Positions 54,814-63,478 of a DNA stretch of 64,000 nt are shown here, piece by piece; position 1 is the stretch's first letter, and every line of letters begins with the position of its first letter. The stretch is from Chitinophaga caseinilytica (GTDB lineage: Bacteria > Bacteroidota > Bacteroidia > Chitinophagales > Chitinophagaceae), in the NCBI RefSeq assembly GCF_038396765.1, contig NZ_CP150096.1, positions 1,843,001 through 1,907,000 of the forward strand, in the 5' to 3' direction. Below the pieces are notes generated by a model. That model did not search any database. It saw nothing but the letters and a program-made list of their open reading frames with translations, and was not told the origin of the DNA. A program made the translations under genes and the position numbers.

Positions 54814-55218
54814 ATGAAGAAATTATTCTTGATGCCGGTGGTAATTGGTTCCGTAGTGTTCATGGCAGCCTGCGGCGGCGGCGGTGAAGAAAAGAAAGCC
54901 GAAGAGAAGGCATCTCAAGAAGCCCCGGCTCCCGCGGCAGACAATTCCATGGTAGCCGACGTAACCGGCAAAGGAAAGGAACTGATGGCAGCGCAGGATT
55001 GCGCCACCTGCCACAAGGAAACCGAAAAAGTGATCGGGCCCGCCTTCAAGGAAATTGCCGCGAAATATCCCAACACCCCGGAAAACATCGCCACGCTGGC
55101 CGACAAGATCATCAGCGGCGGTTCCGGTAACTGGGGCGAAATTCCCATGGCTCCGCACGCCGGCATTTCCAAGCCCGACGCGGAAGAAATGGTGAAGTAC
55201 ATCCTGACTGTTAAATAA
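54814..55218 (+). CDS. Lipoprotein mono-heme cytochrome c
   Basis: 134 residues. Lipobox VVFMAAC (Cys20), acidic linker, then a class I cytochrome c: heme motif DCATCH (Cys63, Cys66, His67) and axial Met112 in EIPMAPHAGIS. It is probably an electron carrier anchored to a periplasmic membrane face. Its domain closely resembles the cytochrome module fused in the large protein encoded at 56805, indicating duplication within the operon. Confidence 0.95.
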   Translation: MKKLFLMPVVIGSVVFMAACGGGGEEKKAEEKASQEAPAPAADNSMVADVTGKGKELMAAQDCATCHKETEKVIGPAFKEIAAKYPNTPENIATLADKIISGGSGNWGEIPMAPHAGISKPDAEEMVKYILTVK

Positions 55219-55244
55219 GAAACAACCCTATAAACAGTTCAACA

Positions 55245-55967
55245 ATGACGAAACGTATATTATCCACCGTTATGCTGATCGGCGCCTTGTCTGCCGGTAC
55301 AACCGCTTTCGCGCAGGAAGCCACGCTTTCCAAAAAAGAACAGAAAGCCGGCTGGAAACTGCTGTTCGATGGTAAAACCACCAACGGCTGGCGCGGCTAC
55401 AAAACCCAGGAAGCCCCCGGCGCCTGGAAAGTAGAGAACGGTGCCCTCTTCCTCGACACCGATGCCAAAAAAGCAGGTGCCAAAGGCGGCGATATCATGA
55501 CCGCCGAGCCATACGAAAACTATGAGCTCGAACTGGAATGGAAAATCTCCGAAGGCGGCAACTCCGGCATCATCTTCAGTGTACATGAAGACCCGAAATT
55601 CGGCGCCACCTACCAAACCGGCCCCGAAATGCAGGTGCTCGACGACGACAAGCATTCCGACGGCAAAATCCACAAACACAACTCCGGCGATCTCTACGAT
55701 CTCATCGCTTCTCCCGCCCGCTACGCCAAACCCGTAGGCCAATGGAACACCGCGAAGATCATCAAGAAAGACGGCAAACTGACCCTCGTCTTCAACGGCC
55801 ACAAAACCGCAGAAGTAACCATGGGCTCCGAAGCATGGGATAAACTCGTTGCCGGATCGAAATTCAAAGCCTGGGATGGCTTCGGCAAATTCCAGAAAGG
55901 ACACATCGCCCTGCAAGACCATGGCGACAAAGTTTGGTACAGAAACATCAAGATCCGCCAACTGTAA
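55245..55967 (+). CDS. DUF1080 (3-keto-disaccharide hydrolase-type) exported protein
   Basis: 240 residues with a signal peptide (to about Ala23, FAQEA). DUF1080 concanavalin-like fold: WKLLFDGKTTNGWRGYKTQE, GDIMTAEPYENYELELEWKI, SEGGNSGIIFSVHEDPKFGA, TYQTGPEMQVLDDDKHSDGK and DLYDLIASPARYAKPVGQWN. Characterised members cleave 3-keto-glycosides in the periplasm by elimination/hydration chemistry. It follows cytochrome c by 26 bases and precedes thuA by 10, within the putative 3-keto sugar operon. Confidence 0.92.
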   Translation: MTKRILSTVMLIGALSAGTTAFAQEATLSKKEQKAGWKLLFDGKTTNGWRGYKTQEAPGAWKVENGALFLDTDAKKAGAKGGDIMTAEPYENYELELEWKISEGGNSGIIFSVHEDPKFGATYQTGPEMQVLDDDKHSDGKIHKHNSGDLYDLIASPARYAKPVGQWNTAKIIKKDGKLTLVFNGHKTAEVTMGSEAWDKLVAGSKFKAWDGFGKFQKGHIALQDHGDKVWYRNIKIRQL

Positions 55968-55977
55968 GCCTTAACAC

Positions 55978-56712
55978 ATGATGCGCTACAAATATCTCTT
56001 CCTCCTCTGCGCCGTGGTTGCTATCTCCACCGGCCTGGTGGCTTTCAAAAAAGCAAAGCCCCGCCTGCTCGTTTTCTCGAAAACAGCAGGGTTCCGACAC
56101 GATTGCATCCCCGTGGCCAAAGTGGCCATGCTGAAGCTGGGAGCGGAAAACGGTTATGAAGTGGATACCACCGAAGACGCATCCCTGTTCACCGCTAAAA
56201 ACCTCGCCCGGTACAAAGCCGTAGTGTTCCTGAACACCACCGGCGATGTCCTCAACGATGATCAGCAGTCCGCCCTGGAAGGCTACATCCGGAAAGGCGG
56301 CGGGTACGCGGGCGTGCATGCGGCCACCGACACGGAGTACGACTGGCCCTGGTACAACCAGCTGGTTGGCGCGTACTTCCTCAGCCACCCGCACCAGCAA
56401 ACCGCAACGCTCAACGTAGTGGACAGGAACCACCCCGCAACGGCCCACCTCGAGCCTACCTGGGTGCGCAAAGACGAATGGTACAACTTCAAAAGCATCG
56501 TGCCCGGGCTGAACGTCCTCATCAAAATCGATGAAAGCTCCTACGAAGGCGGCAAGAACGACGGCAACCACCCCATGAGCTGGTACCGCGAGTTCGACGG
56601 CGGCCGCACCTTCTACACCGAGCTGGGCCATACCAAAGAGTCGTACAGCGAGCCCGCTTTCCTCAAACACATCCTCGGCGGGATCAACTACGCCGCAGGA
56701 AAGAAGAAGTAG
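55978..56712 (+). CDS. ThuA-domain protein, exported
   Basis: 244 residues. An N-terminal hydrophobic signal/anchor precedes the ThuA glutamine-amidotransferase-like fold: KPRLLVFSKTAGFRHDCIPV, EDASLFTAKNLARYKAVVFL, GGYAGVHAATDTEYDWPWYN and FDGGRTFYTELGHTKESY. ThuA proteins accompany sugar oxidation enzymes and are linked to 3-keto-trehalose-type metabolism. The N-terminal domain of the next protein is a close paralogue. Confidence 0.93.
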   Translation: MMRYKYLFLLCAVVAISTGLVAFKKAKPRLLVFSKTAGFRHDCIPVAKVAMLKLGAENGYEVDTTEDASLFTAKNLARYKAVVFLNTTGDVLNDDQQSALEGYIRKGGGYAGVHAATDTEYDWPWYNQLVGAYFLSHPHQQTATLNVVDRNHPATAHLEPTWVRKDEWYNFKSIVPGLNVLIKIDESSYEGGKNDGNHPMSWYREFDGGRTFYTELGHTKESYSEPAFLKHILGGINYAAGKKK

Positions 56713-56732
56713 GCAACCATGCATAACTTACC

Positions 56733-56760
56733 AGTAGAGACGCTTCCATGCGTCTCTACT
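56733..56760. repeat. 28-base palindrome in the thuA/multidomain spacer
   Basis: Perfect 11-bp arms AGTAGAGACGC and GCGTCTCTACT with loop TTCCAT. No proper T tract follows. It resembles dispersed GTAGAGACGC palindromes that I recall from other Bacteroidetes and cyanobacteria, so it may be a REP-like element that also stabilises the upstream mRNA. Confidence 0.5.
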
Positions 56761-56804
56761 TGCTTTTAAATACCACGTTTACTATCGATTAATTGAACGA
56801 TACC

Positions 56805-59800
56805 ATGAAGCATATCACATACCTGCTCGTCTTTATCGTTGCGGCAACCATGCTCAGCTGCAGCAAAACCCGGCCCGGAAAAGCGAAAGTGCTCGTCTTC
56901 TCCAAAACCGCCGGATTCCGCCACGCCTCCATCCCCGCGGGCATCGAGGCACTCCGGAAAATGGGCGCCGAAAATAATTTCGACGTCGACACCACCGAAG
57001 ATGCCGGCAAATTCACGGAGAACAATCTCAAACAATACTCCGCCATCATCTTCCTCAACACCACCGGCGATGTCCTGAACACCGCACAGGAAGCGGATTT
57101 TGAACGGTACGTACAATCCGGGGGAGGCTTCGTGGGCATTCACGCTGCCACCGACACCGAGTACGACTGGGCCTGGTACGGCAAACTGGTTGGCGCCTAC
57201 TTCTCCGACCACCCGGCCGGCACTCACAAAGCAAAACTCATCGTCACCGACAAAAGCCACCCATCCACCGCCAACCTCCCCGACACCTGGGAGCATACCG
57301 ACGAATGGTATAACTTCAAAAACGTGAACAAGGAGACGAAAGTGCTCATGAAAGTCGACGAATCCACATACGCCGGCGGCAAAATGGGCAACGACCACAA
57401 CATCTCCTGGTACCACGAATACGACGGCGGCCGCGCGTTCTACACCGAACTGGGCCATACGGAAGAATCCTACAAAGAAGAAAACTTCCTCAAACATGTG
57501 CTCGGCGGCATTCAGTACGCCATCGGCAAAAACCTGGAACTGGATTACGCAAAAGCCAAATCGCTCCGCGTTCCGGAAGAAGACCGCTTCACCCGTCAAA
57601 CCCTCACCAGCGGCGAGTTCTTCGAGCCCACCGAAATGGCCATCCTCCCCAACCTCGACATCCTCGTTGCACAACGCCGTGGCGAACTGATGCTCTACAG
57701 CAACGCTTCGCAGAAACTTTCACAAGTTGGCCTGCTGCACGTGTACCATAAAACGGAAGTCCCCAATGTGAACGCGGAAGAAGGACTCATGGGCCTCGCC
57801 GCCGATCCGGACTACGCGAAAAATAATTACATCTACCTCTTCTATTCTCCCACCGATACTTCCGTGAACCGCCTCAGCCGGTTCAAATTCGTGAACGGCC
57901 AGCTGGATATGCAATCCGAAAAAGTGATCCTCCAGTTCTACTCCCAGCGCGATATCTGCTGCCACACCGGCGGCTCCATCGCGTTCGGCCCGGATGGCTT
58001 GCTCTACGTTTCCACCGGCGACAATACCACACCGTTCGACGAAGCCGGACAGCCTTACGTGAGCAAAGGCTACGGCCCTGTAGACGACCGTCCCGGCCAC
58101 CAGCAGTACGACGGCCGCCGCAGTTCTTCCAACACCAACGACCTCCGCGGTAAAGTGCTGCGCATCCGGTTGAAGGAAGACGGTTCTTACGAAATCCCGG
58201 AAGGCAACCTTTTCCCGGTTGGTACCGCGAAAACGAAACCCGAGATCTATACGATGGGGACCCGCAACCCGTATCGCATTTCCATCGACCGCAAAACGAA
58301 TTTCCTCTATTGGGGCGAAGTAGGGCCCGATGCGGCGAACGACGATTCTACCCGCGGCCCGCGCGGATACGACGAAGTGAACCAGGCGAAGAAGGCCGGC
58401 TATTACGGTTATCCGCTGTTCATCGCCGACAATAAACCGTATCGCGCTTACGATTATACAACAGGCGTTTCCGGACCTTACAATGATCCGAAGAAGCCCA
58501 TCAACAATTCCCGCAACAATACCGGTCTCACCGAACTGCCGCCCGCGCAGCCCGCGTTCATCTGGTACCCTTATGGCAAATCTGACGAGTTTCCGCTGGT
58601 GGGCACCGGTGGCCGTAACGCAGAAGCAGGGCCGGTGTACTACAGCGAATTCTATCCGAAAGAAACCCGCCTGCCGGATTACTACAACGGCAAACTGTTC
58701 ATCTACGATTGGATCAGGGGCTGGGTGATGGCGGTTACGATGGATAAAGACGGTAATTATGTGAAGATGGAACGCTTCCTGCCGTCGCAGAAATTCAACG
58801 CGCCAATCGATATGGAAATGGGCCCCGACGGAAAGCTGTACATCCTCGAATACGGGAATGGTTGGTTCTCCAAAAACGCTGACGCAGGGCTGGTCCGCAT
58901 CGATTACAATGGCGGCAACCGTGCACCGAAAGTGAAGATGGAAGTGGAAAAACTGACCGGCGCACTGCCGTTTACCGTGAAAGCTTCCGCAGAAGGTTCC
59001 GTTGACCCAGACGGCGACGCGATCACCTACACCTGGAATTTCGGGAACGGCAATAAGAAAGAAACGACAACGCCTTCAGCGGAATTCACTTACACCACCG
59101 CCGGAGAATACCCGGTTTCAGTGGAAGTGACCGACGACAAGGGCGCACATACCCTGAGCCAGACCATCCAGGTGTATGCGGGGAACGAAACGCCCACCGT
59201 GAACATCCAGGTGAAAGGCAACAGCATGTTCTATTTCCCCGGAAAGAAAGTGGATTATGCGGTGGAAGTGGCCGACAAGGAAGACGGGCAGTCCGCTGCC
59301 GGCGGTTTCGACATCGCCAACCTGTACGTGAAAGCGATTTATATGGAAGGGCGCGACAAGGCAGCGATGTCTCAGGGCCACCAGATCATCTCCGGTGCGA
59401 TCGCAGGGAAAAACATCATGGAAACTTCCGACTGTAAAACCTGTCATAAGCCGAACGAGAAATCCATCGGGCCGAGCTTCGTGGAAGTGGCGAACAAGTA
59501 TAAGGCGGATCCGAAATCGCCCGACTACCTGGCCGACAAGATCATCAAAGGCGGCGGCGGTGTCTGGGGCGAAACGGCGATGGCCGCGCACCCCGGCATT
59601 TCTCACGGCGAAGCCAAACAGATCGTGGAATACATCTTCTCCCTGGCGGGCGGCGCCAAACAGGACCCCTCGCTGCCGGCGAGCGGCAGCCTGAACGCGA
59701 CGTTGGGCAATGAAGTGAAAGACAGGGGGATTCTTTACCTGATCGCTACCTATACCGACAAAGGCGGTCCGGGCATCCGGCCGATTACGGGAACCGCCAG

Positions 59801-60212
59801 TGTGGAACTGCGCAACCCGAAAATCCAGGCGGAAAGCTACAAGGGGTCTGACGGTGCGAATTCCGTGGAGATCGAAGGGATGAAACTGCTGGTTCCGGGC
59901 GCCAATACCTGGGCGGCATATCCCAACCTCGATCTGACCGGTGTTTCCGGCATCGAGCTGACGTACTTCGTGCGGGAGATCCCTGCTCACGGCTATACCG
60001 TTTCCGCGCATCTGGACAGCCAGTCCGGCGCGGCGCTTGGCAGTGTAACGATCGGCAAGGGCGCGAAAGCGGGCCAGCCGAACGTGGCGAACATTTCCTT
60101 CCCGGCGATCGCCGGCGGGAAGAAGCAGTCGCTGGTGCTGGTGATCAAGGCGGCCGATCCGGCCGAGCAGACGCCGGTGGCGATCGATTACTTCAGATTG
60201 CAGGCTAAATAA
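56805..60212 (+). CDS. ThuA / glucose-sorbosone dehydrogenase / PKD / cytochrome c / C-terminal beta-domain lipoprotein
   Basis: 1135 residues from ATG 56805. Lipobox ATMLSC (Cys19). About 26-243: ThuA (VLVFSKTAGFRHASIPAGIE). About 267-705: quinoprotein glucose/sorbosone dehydrogenase propeller (AEEGLMGLAADPDYAKNNYI, CCHTGGSIAFGPDGLLYVST, MGTRNPYRISID). About 709-795: PKD (GSVDPDGDAITYTWNFGNGN). Heme CxxCH at 877-881 (CKTCH) with axial Met in TAMAAHPG. About 1006-1135: a beta-sandwich that looks like a CBM6-type domain. Expected to oxidise a sugar outside the inner membrane and pass electrons through its heme, perhaps to the small cytochrome. PQQ use is inferred from the family. Confidence 0.9.
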   Translation: MKHITYLLVFIVAATMLSCSKTRPGKAKVLVFSKTAGFRHASIPAGIEALRKMGAENNFDVDTTEDAGKFTENNLKQYSAIIFLNTTGDVLNTAQEADFERYVQSGGGFVGIHAATDTEYDWAWYGKLVGAYFSDHPAGTHKAKLIVTDKSHPSTANLPDTWEHTDEWYNFKNVNKETKVLMKVDESTYAGGKMGNDHNISWYHEYDGGRAFYTELGHTEESYKEENFLKHVLGGIQYAIGKNLELDYAKAKSLRVPEEDRFTRQTLTSGEFFEPTEMAILPNLDILVAQRRGELMLYSNASQKLSQVGLLHVYHKTEVPNVNAEEGLMGLAADPDYAKNNYIYLFYSPTDTSVNRLSRFKFVNGQLDMQSEKVILQFYSQRDICCHTGGSIAFGPDGLLYVSTGDNTTPFDEAGQPYVSKGYGPVDDRPGHQQYDGRRSSSNTNDLRGKVLRIRLKEDGSYEIPEGNLFPVGTAKTKPEIYTMGTRNPYRISIDRKTNFLYWGEVGPDAANDDSTRGPRGYDEVNQAKKAGYYGYPLFIADNKPYRAYDYTTGVSGPYNDPKKPINNSRNNTGLTELPPAQPAFIWYPYGKSDEFPLVGTGGRNAEAGPVYYSEFYPKETRLPDYYNGKLFIYDWIRGWVMAVTMDKDGNYVKMERFLPSQKFNAPIDMEMGPDGKLYILEYGNGWFSKNADAGLVRIDYNGGNRAPKVKMEVEKLTGALPFTVKASAEGSVDPDGDAITYTWNFGNGNKKETTTPSAEFTYTTAGEYPVSVEVTDDKGAHTLSQTIQVYAGNETPTVNIQVKGNSMFYFPGKKVDYAVEVADKEDGQSAAGGFDIANLYVKAIYMEGRDKAAMSQGHQIISGAIAGKNIMETSDCKTCHKPNEKSIGPSFVEVANKYKADPKSPDYLADKIIKGGGGVWGETAMAAHPGISHGEAKQIVEYIFSLAGGAKQDPSLPASGSLNATLGNEVKDRGILYLIATYTDKGGPGIRPITGTASVELRNPKIQAESYKGSDGANSVEIEGMKLLVPGANTWAAYPNLDLTGVSGIELTYFVREIPAHGYTVSAHLDSQSGAALGSVTIGKGAKAGQPNVANISFPAIAGGKKQSLVLVIKAADPAEQTPVAIDYFRLQAK

Positions 60213-60232
60213 GTCAGTATCAAATCATAACG

Positions 60233-60269
60233 AAAAAGCCGTCCCGCGTATAGCAGGACGGCTTTTTTT
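60233..60269 (+). terminator. Terminator of the sugar oxidation operon
   Basis: AAAAAGCCGTCC and GGACGGCTTTTTTT arms around an 11-base loop, 21 bases after the stop. Confidence 0.85.
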
Positions 60270-60299
60270 ATGTGGCCGGGGAAGGGGGAAATTATGCTG

Positions 60300-60365
60300 A
60301 CAGTACGGTTATAGTGCGGTTACAGTACGGTATCCCTACTATATCCCTACTGTATCTATACTGTT
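60300..60365. repeat. Six 11-bp repeats, three direct and three inverted
   Basis: Units ACAGTACGGTT, ATAGTGCGGTT, ACAGTACGGTA, then TCCCTACTATA, TCCCTACTGTA, TCTATACTGTT. The first three share AYAGTRCGGTW; the last three read as the same kind of unit on the other strand. Spacing is exactly 11 bases, one helical turn. The remaining 60213-60515 gap holds two terminators only. Confidence 0.7.
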
Positions 60366-60456
60366 AGCGGGTAGGTCTAGTCCTGCTATAGGTTTGCAAA
60401 TGGCCTTGCGGCAGGGCCGCGGTTTACGGACTTTGTGTGTGGGATCGCCAGCATTG

Positions 60457-60492
60457 CAAAAAGGGCCGTACCTATTGAGATACAGCCCTTTT
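60457..60492 (-). terminator. Terminator of TMEM220-like gene
   Basis: On the minus strand AAAAGGGC...GCCCTTTT with an inner GTA/TAC stem and a TTTTTGC tail, 24 bases after the stop. Confidence 0.65.
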
Positions 60493-60515
60493 GAATGCTT
60501 TTTCGGTGGAAGGGA

Positions 60516-60926
60516 TTACCCGATTTTCATCATTTTTTTGCGCATTTTCTTGGCTTTTTTCTGGCTGGAGTGCACGAAATTGACAAGTAATGCGATGATG
60601 AGGATGAAGAGCCCGAAGAATTCGCGGGTGTCTTCGATCCAGGGGGTGGATGCTTTCATGGTGCCGGCGATATTTTGGGCCTGGTGCTCGGTTGCCCAGC
60701 TGAGCACGCCGTCTTTCTCGAAGAAGAGGAAGGTGGCGTAGGCGAGGAAAACGAGGATGCCGAAAAGGTACCAGCCGCGATAATAGCGGCGGGTGGCGGC
60801 GAGGCCGCAGAGAACGGCTCCGAACAGGTAAATGGGGATCCAGATGTAGGGGTCCGGATCGTTCCACTGAAGGGCGGCGAACAGCACAAACATTACACAG
60901 CAAAACACATTGAAAATCTTCATCAT
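60516..60926 (-). CDS. TMEM220-like membrane protein
   Basis: 136 residues from ATG 60926 (or the adjacent ATG 60923). Four hydrophobic helices; the opening KIFNVFCCVMFVLFAALQWN followed by DPDPYIWIPIYLFGAVLCGL is the TMEM220 family pattern. C-terminus is lysine-rich (KKAKKMRKKMMKIG). The function of the family is unknown. It is transcribed toward the sugar operon, convergent to it. Confidence 0.82.
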   Translation of the reverse strand: MMKIFNVFCCVMFVLFAALQWNDPDPYIWIPIYLFGAVLCGLAATRRYYRGWYLFGILVFLAYATFLFFEKDGVLSWATEHQAQNIAGTMKASTPWIEDTREFFGLFILIIALLVNFVHSSQKKAKKMRKKMMKIG

Positions 60927-61298
60927 GCTAAATGGTATATCCGATAAACTTACGGAAAATCCAGCAGTTAAACTAAACTGGAACACTAGATAAACACGCG
61001 GAAAAAAAGTCGGACGGAAGTTTGCGGTTGTTAAATTAATGTTATAATTTTAGAACGTAAGGACGGACCCATTGTACGGAACTTTGCATGAACAACGATC
61101 TACGCTGGTTACGAGGAGGCCAACAAACTTATTTGCCTTTATAAATTCCACCTCAGCATAGTTGAAAATATTGCCGACATCGGCTCCCGTTCAGCGATAG
61201 CCCATGCAAAATCGTTTTTCCTGAAGGAAAAGTTAAAATTTTCACACATTCAGGTGAGCGCCGAACAATATTTAATCCTTATATTGCAAAAGAATTAG
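60927..61298. other. Intergenic region, no recognised gene
   Basis: AT-rich, non-coding by eye. A short frame MNNDLRWLRGGQQTYLPL (61088-61144) is too short to support. Sequence CTGAAGGAAAAG and TTTTCACACATTCAG near 61221-61252 can fold as a stem. No exact TAnnTTTG box was found. Confidence 0.4.
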
Positions 61299-61328
61299 GG
61301 CCGGAACCGGAAACCTCCGGCCATTTTT
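61299..61328 (+). terminator. First intergenic terminator upstream of eboA
   Basis: GGCCGGA and TCCGGCC arms with loop and ATTTTT tail. No coding gene precedes it on this strand, so it would end an unannotated transcript. Confidence 0.6.
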
Positions 61329-61332
61329 CCTG

Positions 61333-61440
61333 CTAACCCTGACAAAAATATTGGGGCACCACCCCTGAAGAATATCCTGGTTACTAATCAGGTTTTAGAA
61401 TGGCGGAAGGAGAGGCACTAGTTGCCTCTCTTTTATTTTT
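61333..61440 (+). ncRNA. Candidate structured small RNA ending in a terminator
   Basis: Nested pairing possibilities: CCTGA...TCAGG (61339-61392 approx.) enclosing ATATT-GGGG ... CCCC-AATAT, followed by the terminator GAGAGGCA/TGCCTCTC (61410-61430) and TTTTATTTTT. Not matched to a known family; it could also be a leader of the ebo operon. Low confidence. Confidence 0.3.
61410..61440 (+). terminator. Second intergenic terminator upstream of eboA
   Basis: Perfect 8-bp arms GAGAGGCA and TGCCTCTC, 5-base loop, TTTTATTTTT. Confidence 0.8.
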
Positions 61441-61503
61441 GGTCATGGGCTTCGCTGATCACAATCAGCAGCAGGAACGCCGATTATTTTTTATTTTAGC
61501 TGC

Positions 61504-62385
61504 ATGGGATACGCATACGAAGCACCGGGTACAGCCGCAGTTTTAGCAGAGATCATTCAACAGCAAATCCCCGAAAAGGGTAAGCAATGGATAGCCGGCC
61601 AACTGGAAGCCTGGCAAACGAAGGGCACTCTTCAAACTTTCAATATCGCATTCACCGCCGCCCCCAGGTTCCTGGGCCGCGACGAAATCTCCGTGCCGCC
61701 CGCCGCCCGCGCAGCCCTGCTGCCCCGCTCGGTAGACGGTTTCACCGCCGATCGCCTCTTCCGCACCTGGTGGCTCCTGCAATTGCCGGTTACCGACCAG
61801 GCCGCCTACGTGCAGGCCGTCGAAAACCTCTTCCTCGCCGGAGAAATGTACGAGCTCACCGCCCTCTACGGCGCCCTCCCGTTCCTCGCATTCCCGCAGG
61901 CCTGGAAACTCCGCACCGCCGAAGGCATCCGCTCCAACATCGGCTCCGTTCTCGAAGCCATCATGGTCCGCAACCCTTACCCGGCGCAGTATCTCGACGA
62001 GCCCGCATGGAACCAGCTCGTCATGAAAGCCTTCTTCACCGACAAACCCGTTCATCTCATATCCGGCCTCGACCAACGTGCAAACCCGGAACTGGCCCGC
62101 ATCCTGCGCGATTTCTCCCGCGAGCGCCGCGCCGCCGCACGCCCCGTTCCGCCCATGCTCTGGCGCCTCGTTGGCCCGTTCATCGATAAAGATAACTTCG
62201 AAGACCTCGAACGCGCTTGGTTCTCCGAAGTGCACGCCGAACGCGAAGCCGCCGCACTCGCTTGCCACCTGTCAACCTACGCGCCGGCCAGACAATTGCT
62301 CGAAACCCGCGCTGACATGGCTGCGGAAATACAGCAGCAGCAATTGACATGGGACACCGTTGCCGCCCGTGTAAATGGTCTTTAG
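61504..62385 (+). CDS. eboA: EboA-like protein
   Basis: 293 residues, helical, no signal peptide. It matches the EboA family in size and in segments such as FNIAFTAAPRFLGRDEIS, FRTWWLLQLPVTDQAAYVQA, LFLAGEMYELTALYGALPFL and DKPVHLISGLDQRANPELAR. EboA opens the ebo cluster, which in cyanobacteria takes part in moving secondary-metabolite precursors to the periplasm. The next two genes being EboB- and EboC-like supports the call. It lies 64 bases after a terminator. Confidence 0.82.
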   Translation: MGYAYEAPGTAAVLAEIIQQQIPEKGKQWIAGQLEAWQTKGTLQTFNIAFTAAPRFLGRDEISVPPAARAALLPRSVDGFTADRLFRTWWLLQLPVTDQAAYVQAVENLFLAGEMYELTALYGALPFLAFPQAWKLRTAEGIRSNIGSVLEAIMVRNPYPAQYLDEPAWNQLVMKAFFTDKPVHLISGLDQRANPELARILRDFSRERRAAARPVPPMLWRLVGPFIDKDNFEDLERAWFSEVHAEREAAALACHLSTYAPARQLLETRADMAAEIQQQQLTWDTVAARVNGL

Positions 62386-62444
62386 GTGTTACGCCCGGCA
62401 ACGCCCGTTTTATTAATTTAATCGCAATCGTAATTCGTACTTAT

Positions 62445-63431
62445 ATGTGTTGTAATGCTCAGCTGACGGAAAAGGATTTAGTCCCGCAATCATATGACCC
62501 GGCCTTCCTGGATGCCATCAAAGGCATGCGGTTCTTCGACCCGCACGTTCATATGACCTCGCGGACCACAGACGATTACCAGGCCATGGCCGACGCCGGC
62601 GTGGTCGCCATCATTGAACCGGCCTTCTGGCTCGGGCAACCGCGGACCGGTATTGATACCTTCCGCGATTATTTCAGCAGTCTGATCGGATGGGAACGCT
62701 TCCGCTCTTCCCAGTTCGGCATCAAACATTACTGCACCATCGGCCTCAATTCCAAAGAAGCCAACAATGAAAAACTCAGCGAACAGGTGATGGAAATCCT
62801 CCCCCTGTTCATTTACAAGGAAGGCGTTGTAGGTGTGGGCGAGATCGGGTTCGACGATCAGACCGCCCTGGAAGAAAAATATTACCGCGCACAGCTGCAG
62901 CTCGCCAAAGAAGCGGGGCTGCCCGTGCAGATCCATACACCGCACCGCGATAAAAAGCAGGGAACCACCCGCAGCATGGACATCGCCATCGAAATGGGGC
63001 TCGACCCCGGCATGGTGATCGTTGACCACAACAACGAAGAAACCGTGAAAGAAGTGCTGGACCGTGGTTTCTGGGCGGCTTTCACCATCTACCCGTTCAC
63101 CAAAATGGGCAACGAGCGGATGGTAGACATCGTGAAGCAGTACGGAACGGAGCGCATCATGGTGAATTCCGCGGCAGACTGGGGCATCAGCGATCCGCTG
63201 GCCGTTCCCAAAACCGCGGCGCTCATGCTCGAAAGGGGTATATCGAAAGAAGATATCGAAATGGTCGCTTATCGCAACGCCATCACGGCTTTCGCGCAGA
63301 GCGGCCAGATCAACGTAGCGGATTTCGAACGGCCCGCGGAAATCGACCAAAGCCTGAAATTCAATGGCAGCACCGTTTTGAGAGGCGGTCAGCAGCCAAG
63401 ACCAAACAAACAATCCACGATCATACGATAA
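62445..63431 (+). CDS. eboB: TatD-like metal-dependent hydrolase EboB
   Basis: 328 residues from ATG 62445, 59 bases after eboA. TIM-barrel amidohydrolase/TatD features: MRFFDPHVHMTSRTTDDYQA (HxH), GVVAIIEPAFWLGQPRTG, GVVGVGEIGFDDQTALEEKY (metal Glu), LPVQIHTPHRDKKQG, MVIVDHNNEETVKEVLDRG and MVNSAADWGISDPLAVPKTA. Expected to be a cytoplasmic phosphoesterase-like enzyme in the ebo pathway; substrate unknown. Confidence 0.85.
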   Translation: MCCNAQLTEKDLVPQSYDPAFLDAIKGMRFFDPHVHMTSRTTDDYQAMADAGVVAIIEPAFWLGQPRTGIDTFRDYFSSLIGWERFRSSQFGIKHYCTIGLNSKEANNEKLSEQVMEILPLFIYKEGVVGVGEIGFDDQTALEEKYYRAQLQLAKEAGLPVQIHTPHRDKKQGTTRSMDIAIEMGLDPGMVIVDHNNEETVKEVLDRGFWAAFTIYPFTKMGNERMVDIVKQYGTERIMVNSAADWGISDPLAVPKTAALMLERGISKEDIEMVAYRNAITAFAQSGQINVADFERPAEIDQSLKFNGSTVLRGGQQPRPNKQSTIIR

Positions 63432-63478
63432 GAAACCGACCGAATTTTATCGTATCGTATTGAAAACCTGGGAAAAGC

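Noticed and set aside
60300..60365. CRISPR or terminator
   Set aside because: Units are 11 bp without spacers and there is no T tract.
61079..61440. 6S RNA, SRP RNA or tmRNA
   Set aside because: None of the conserved elements of these RNAs could be recognised; only a generic structured-RNA candidate is reported.
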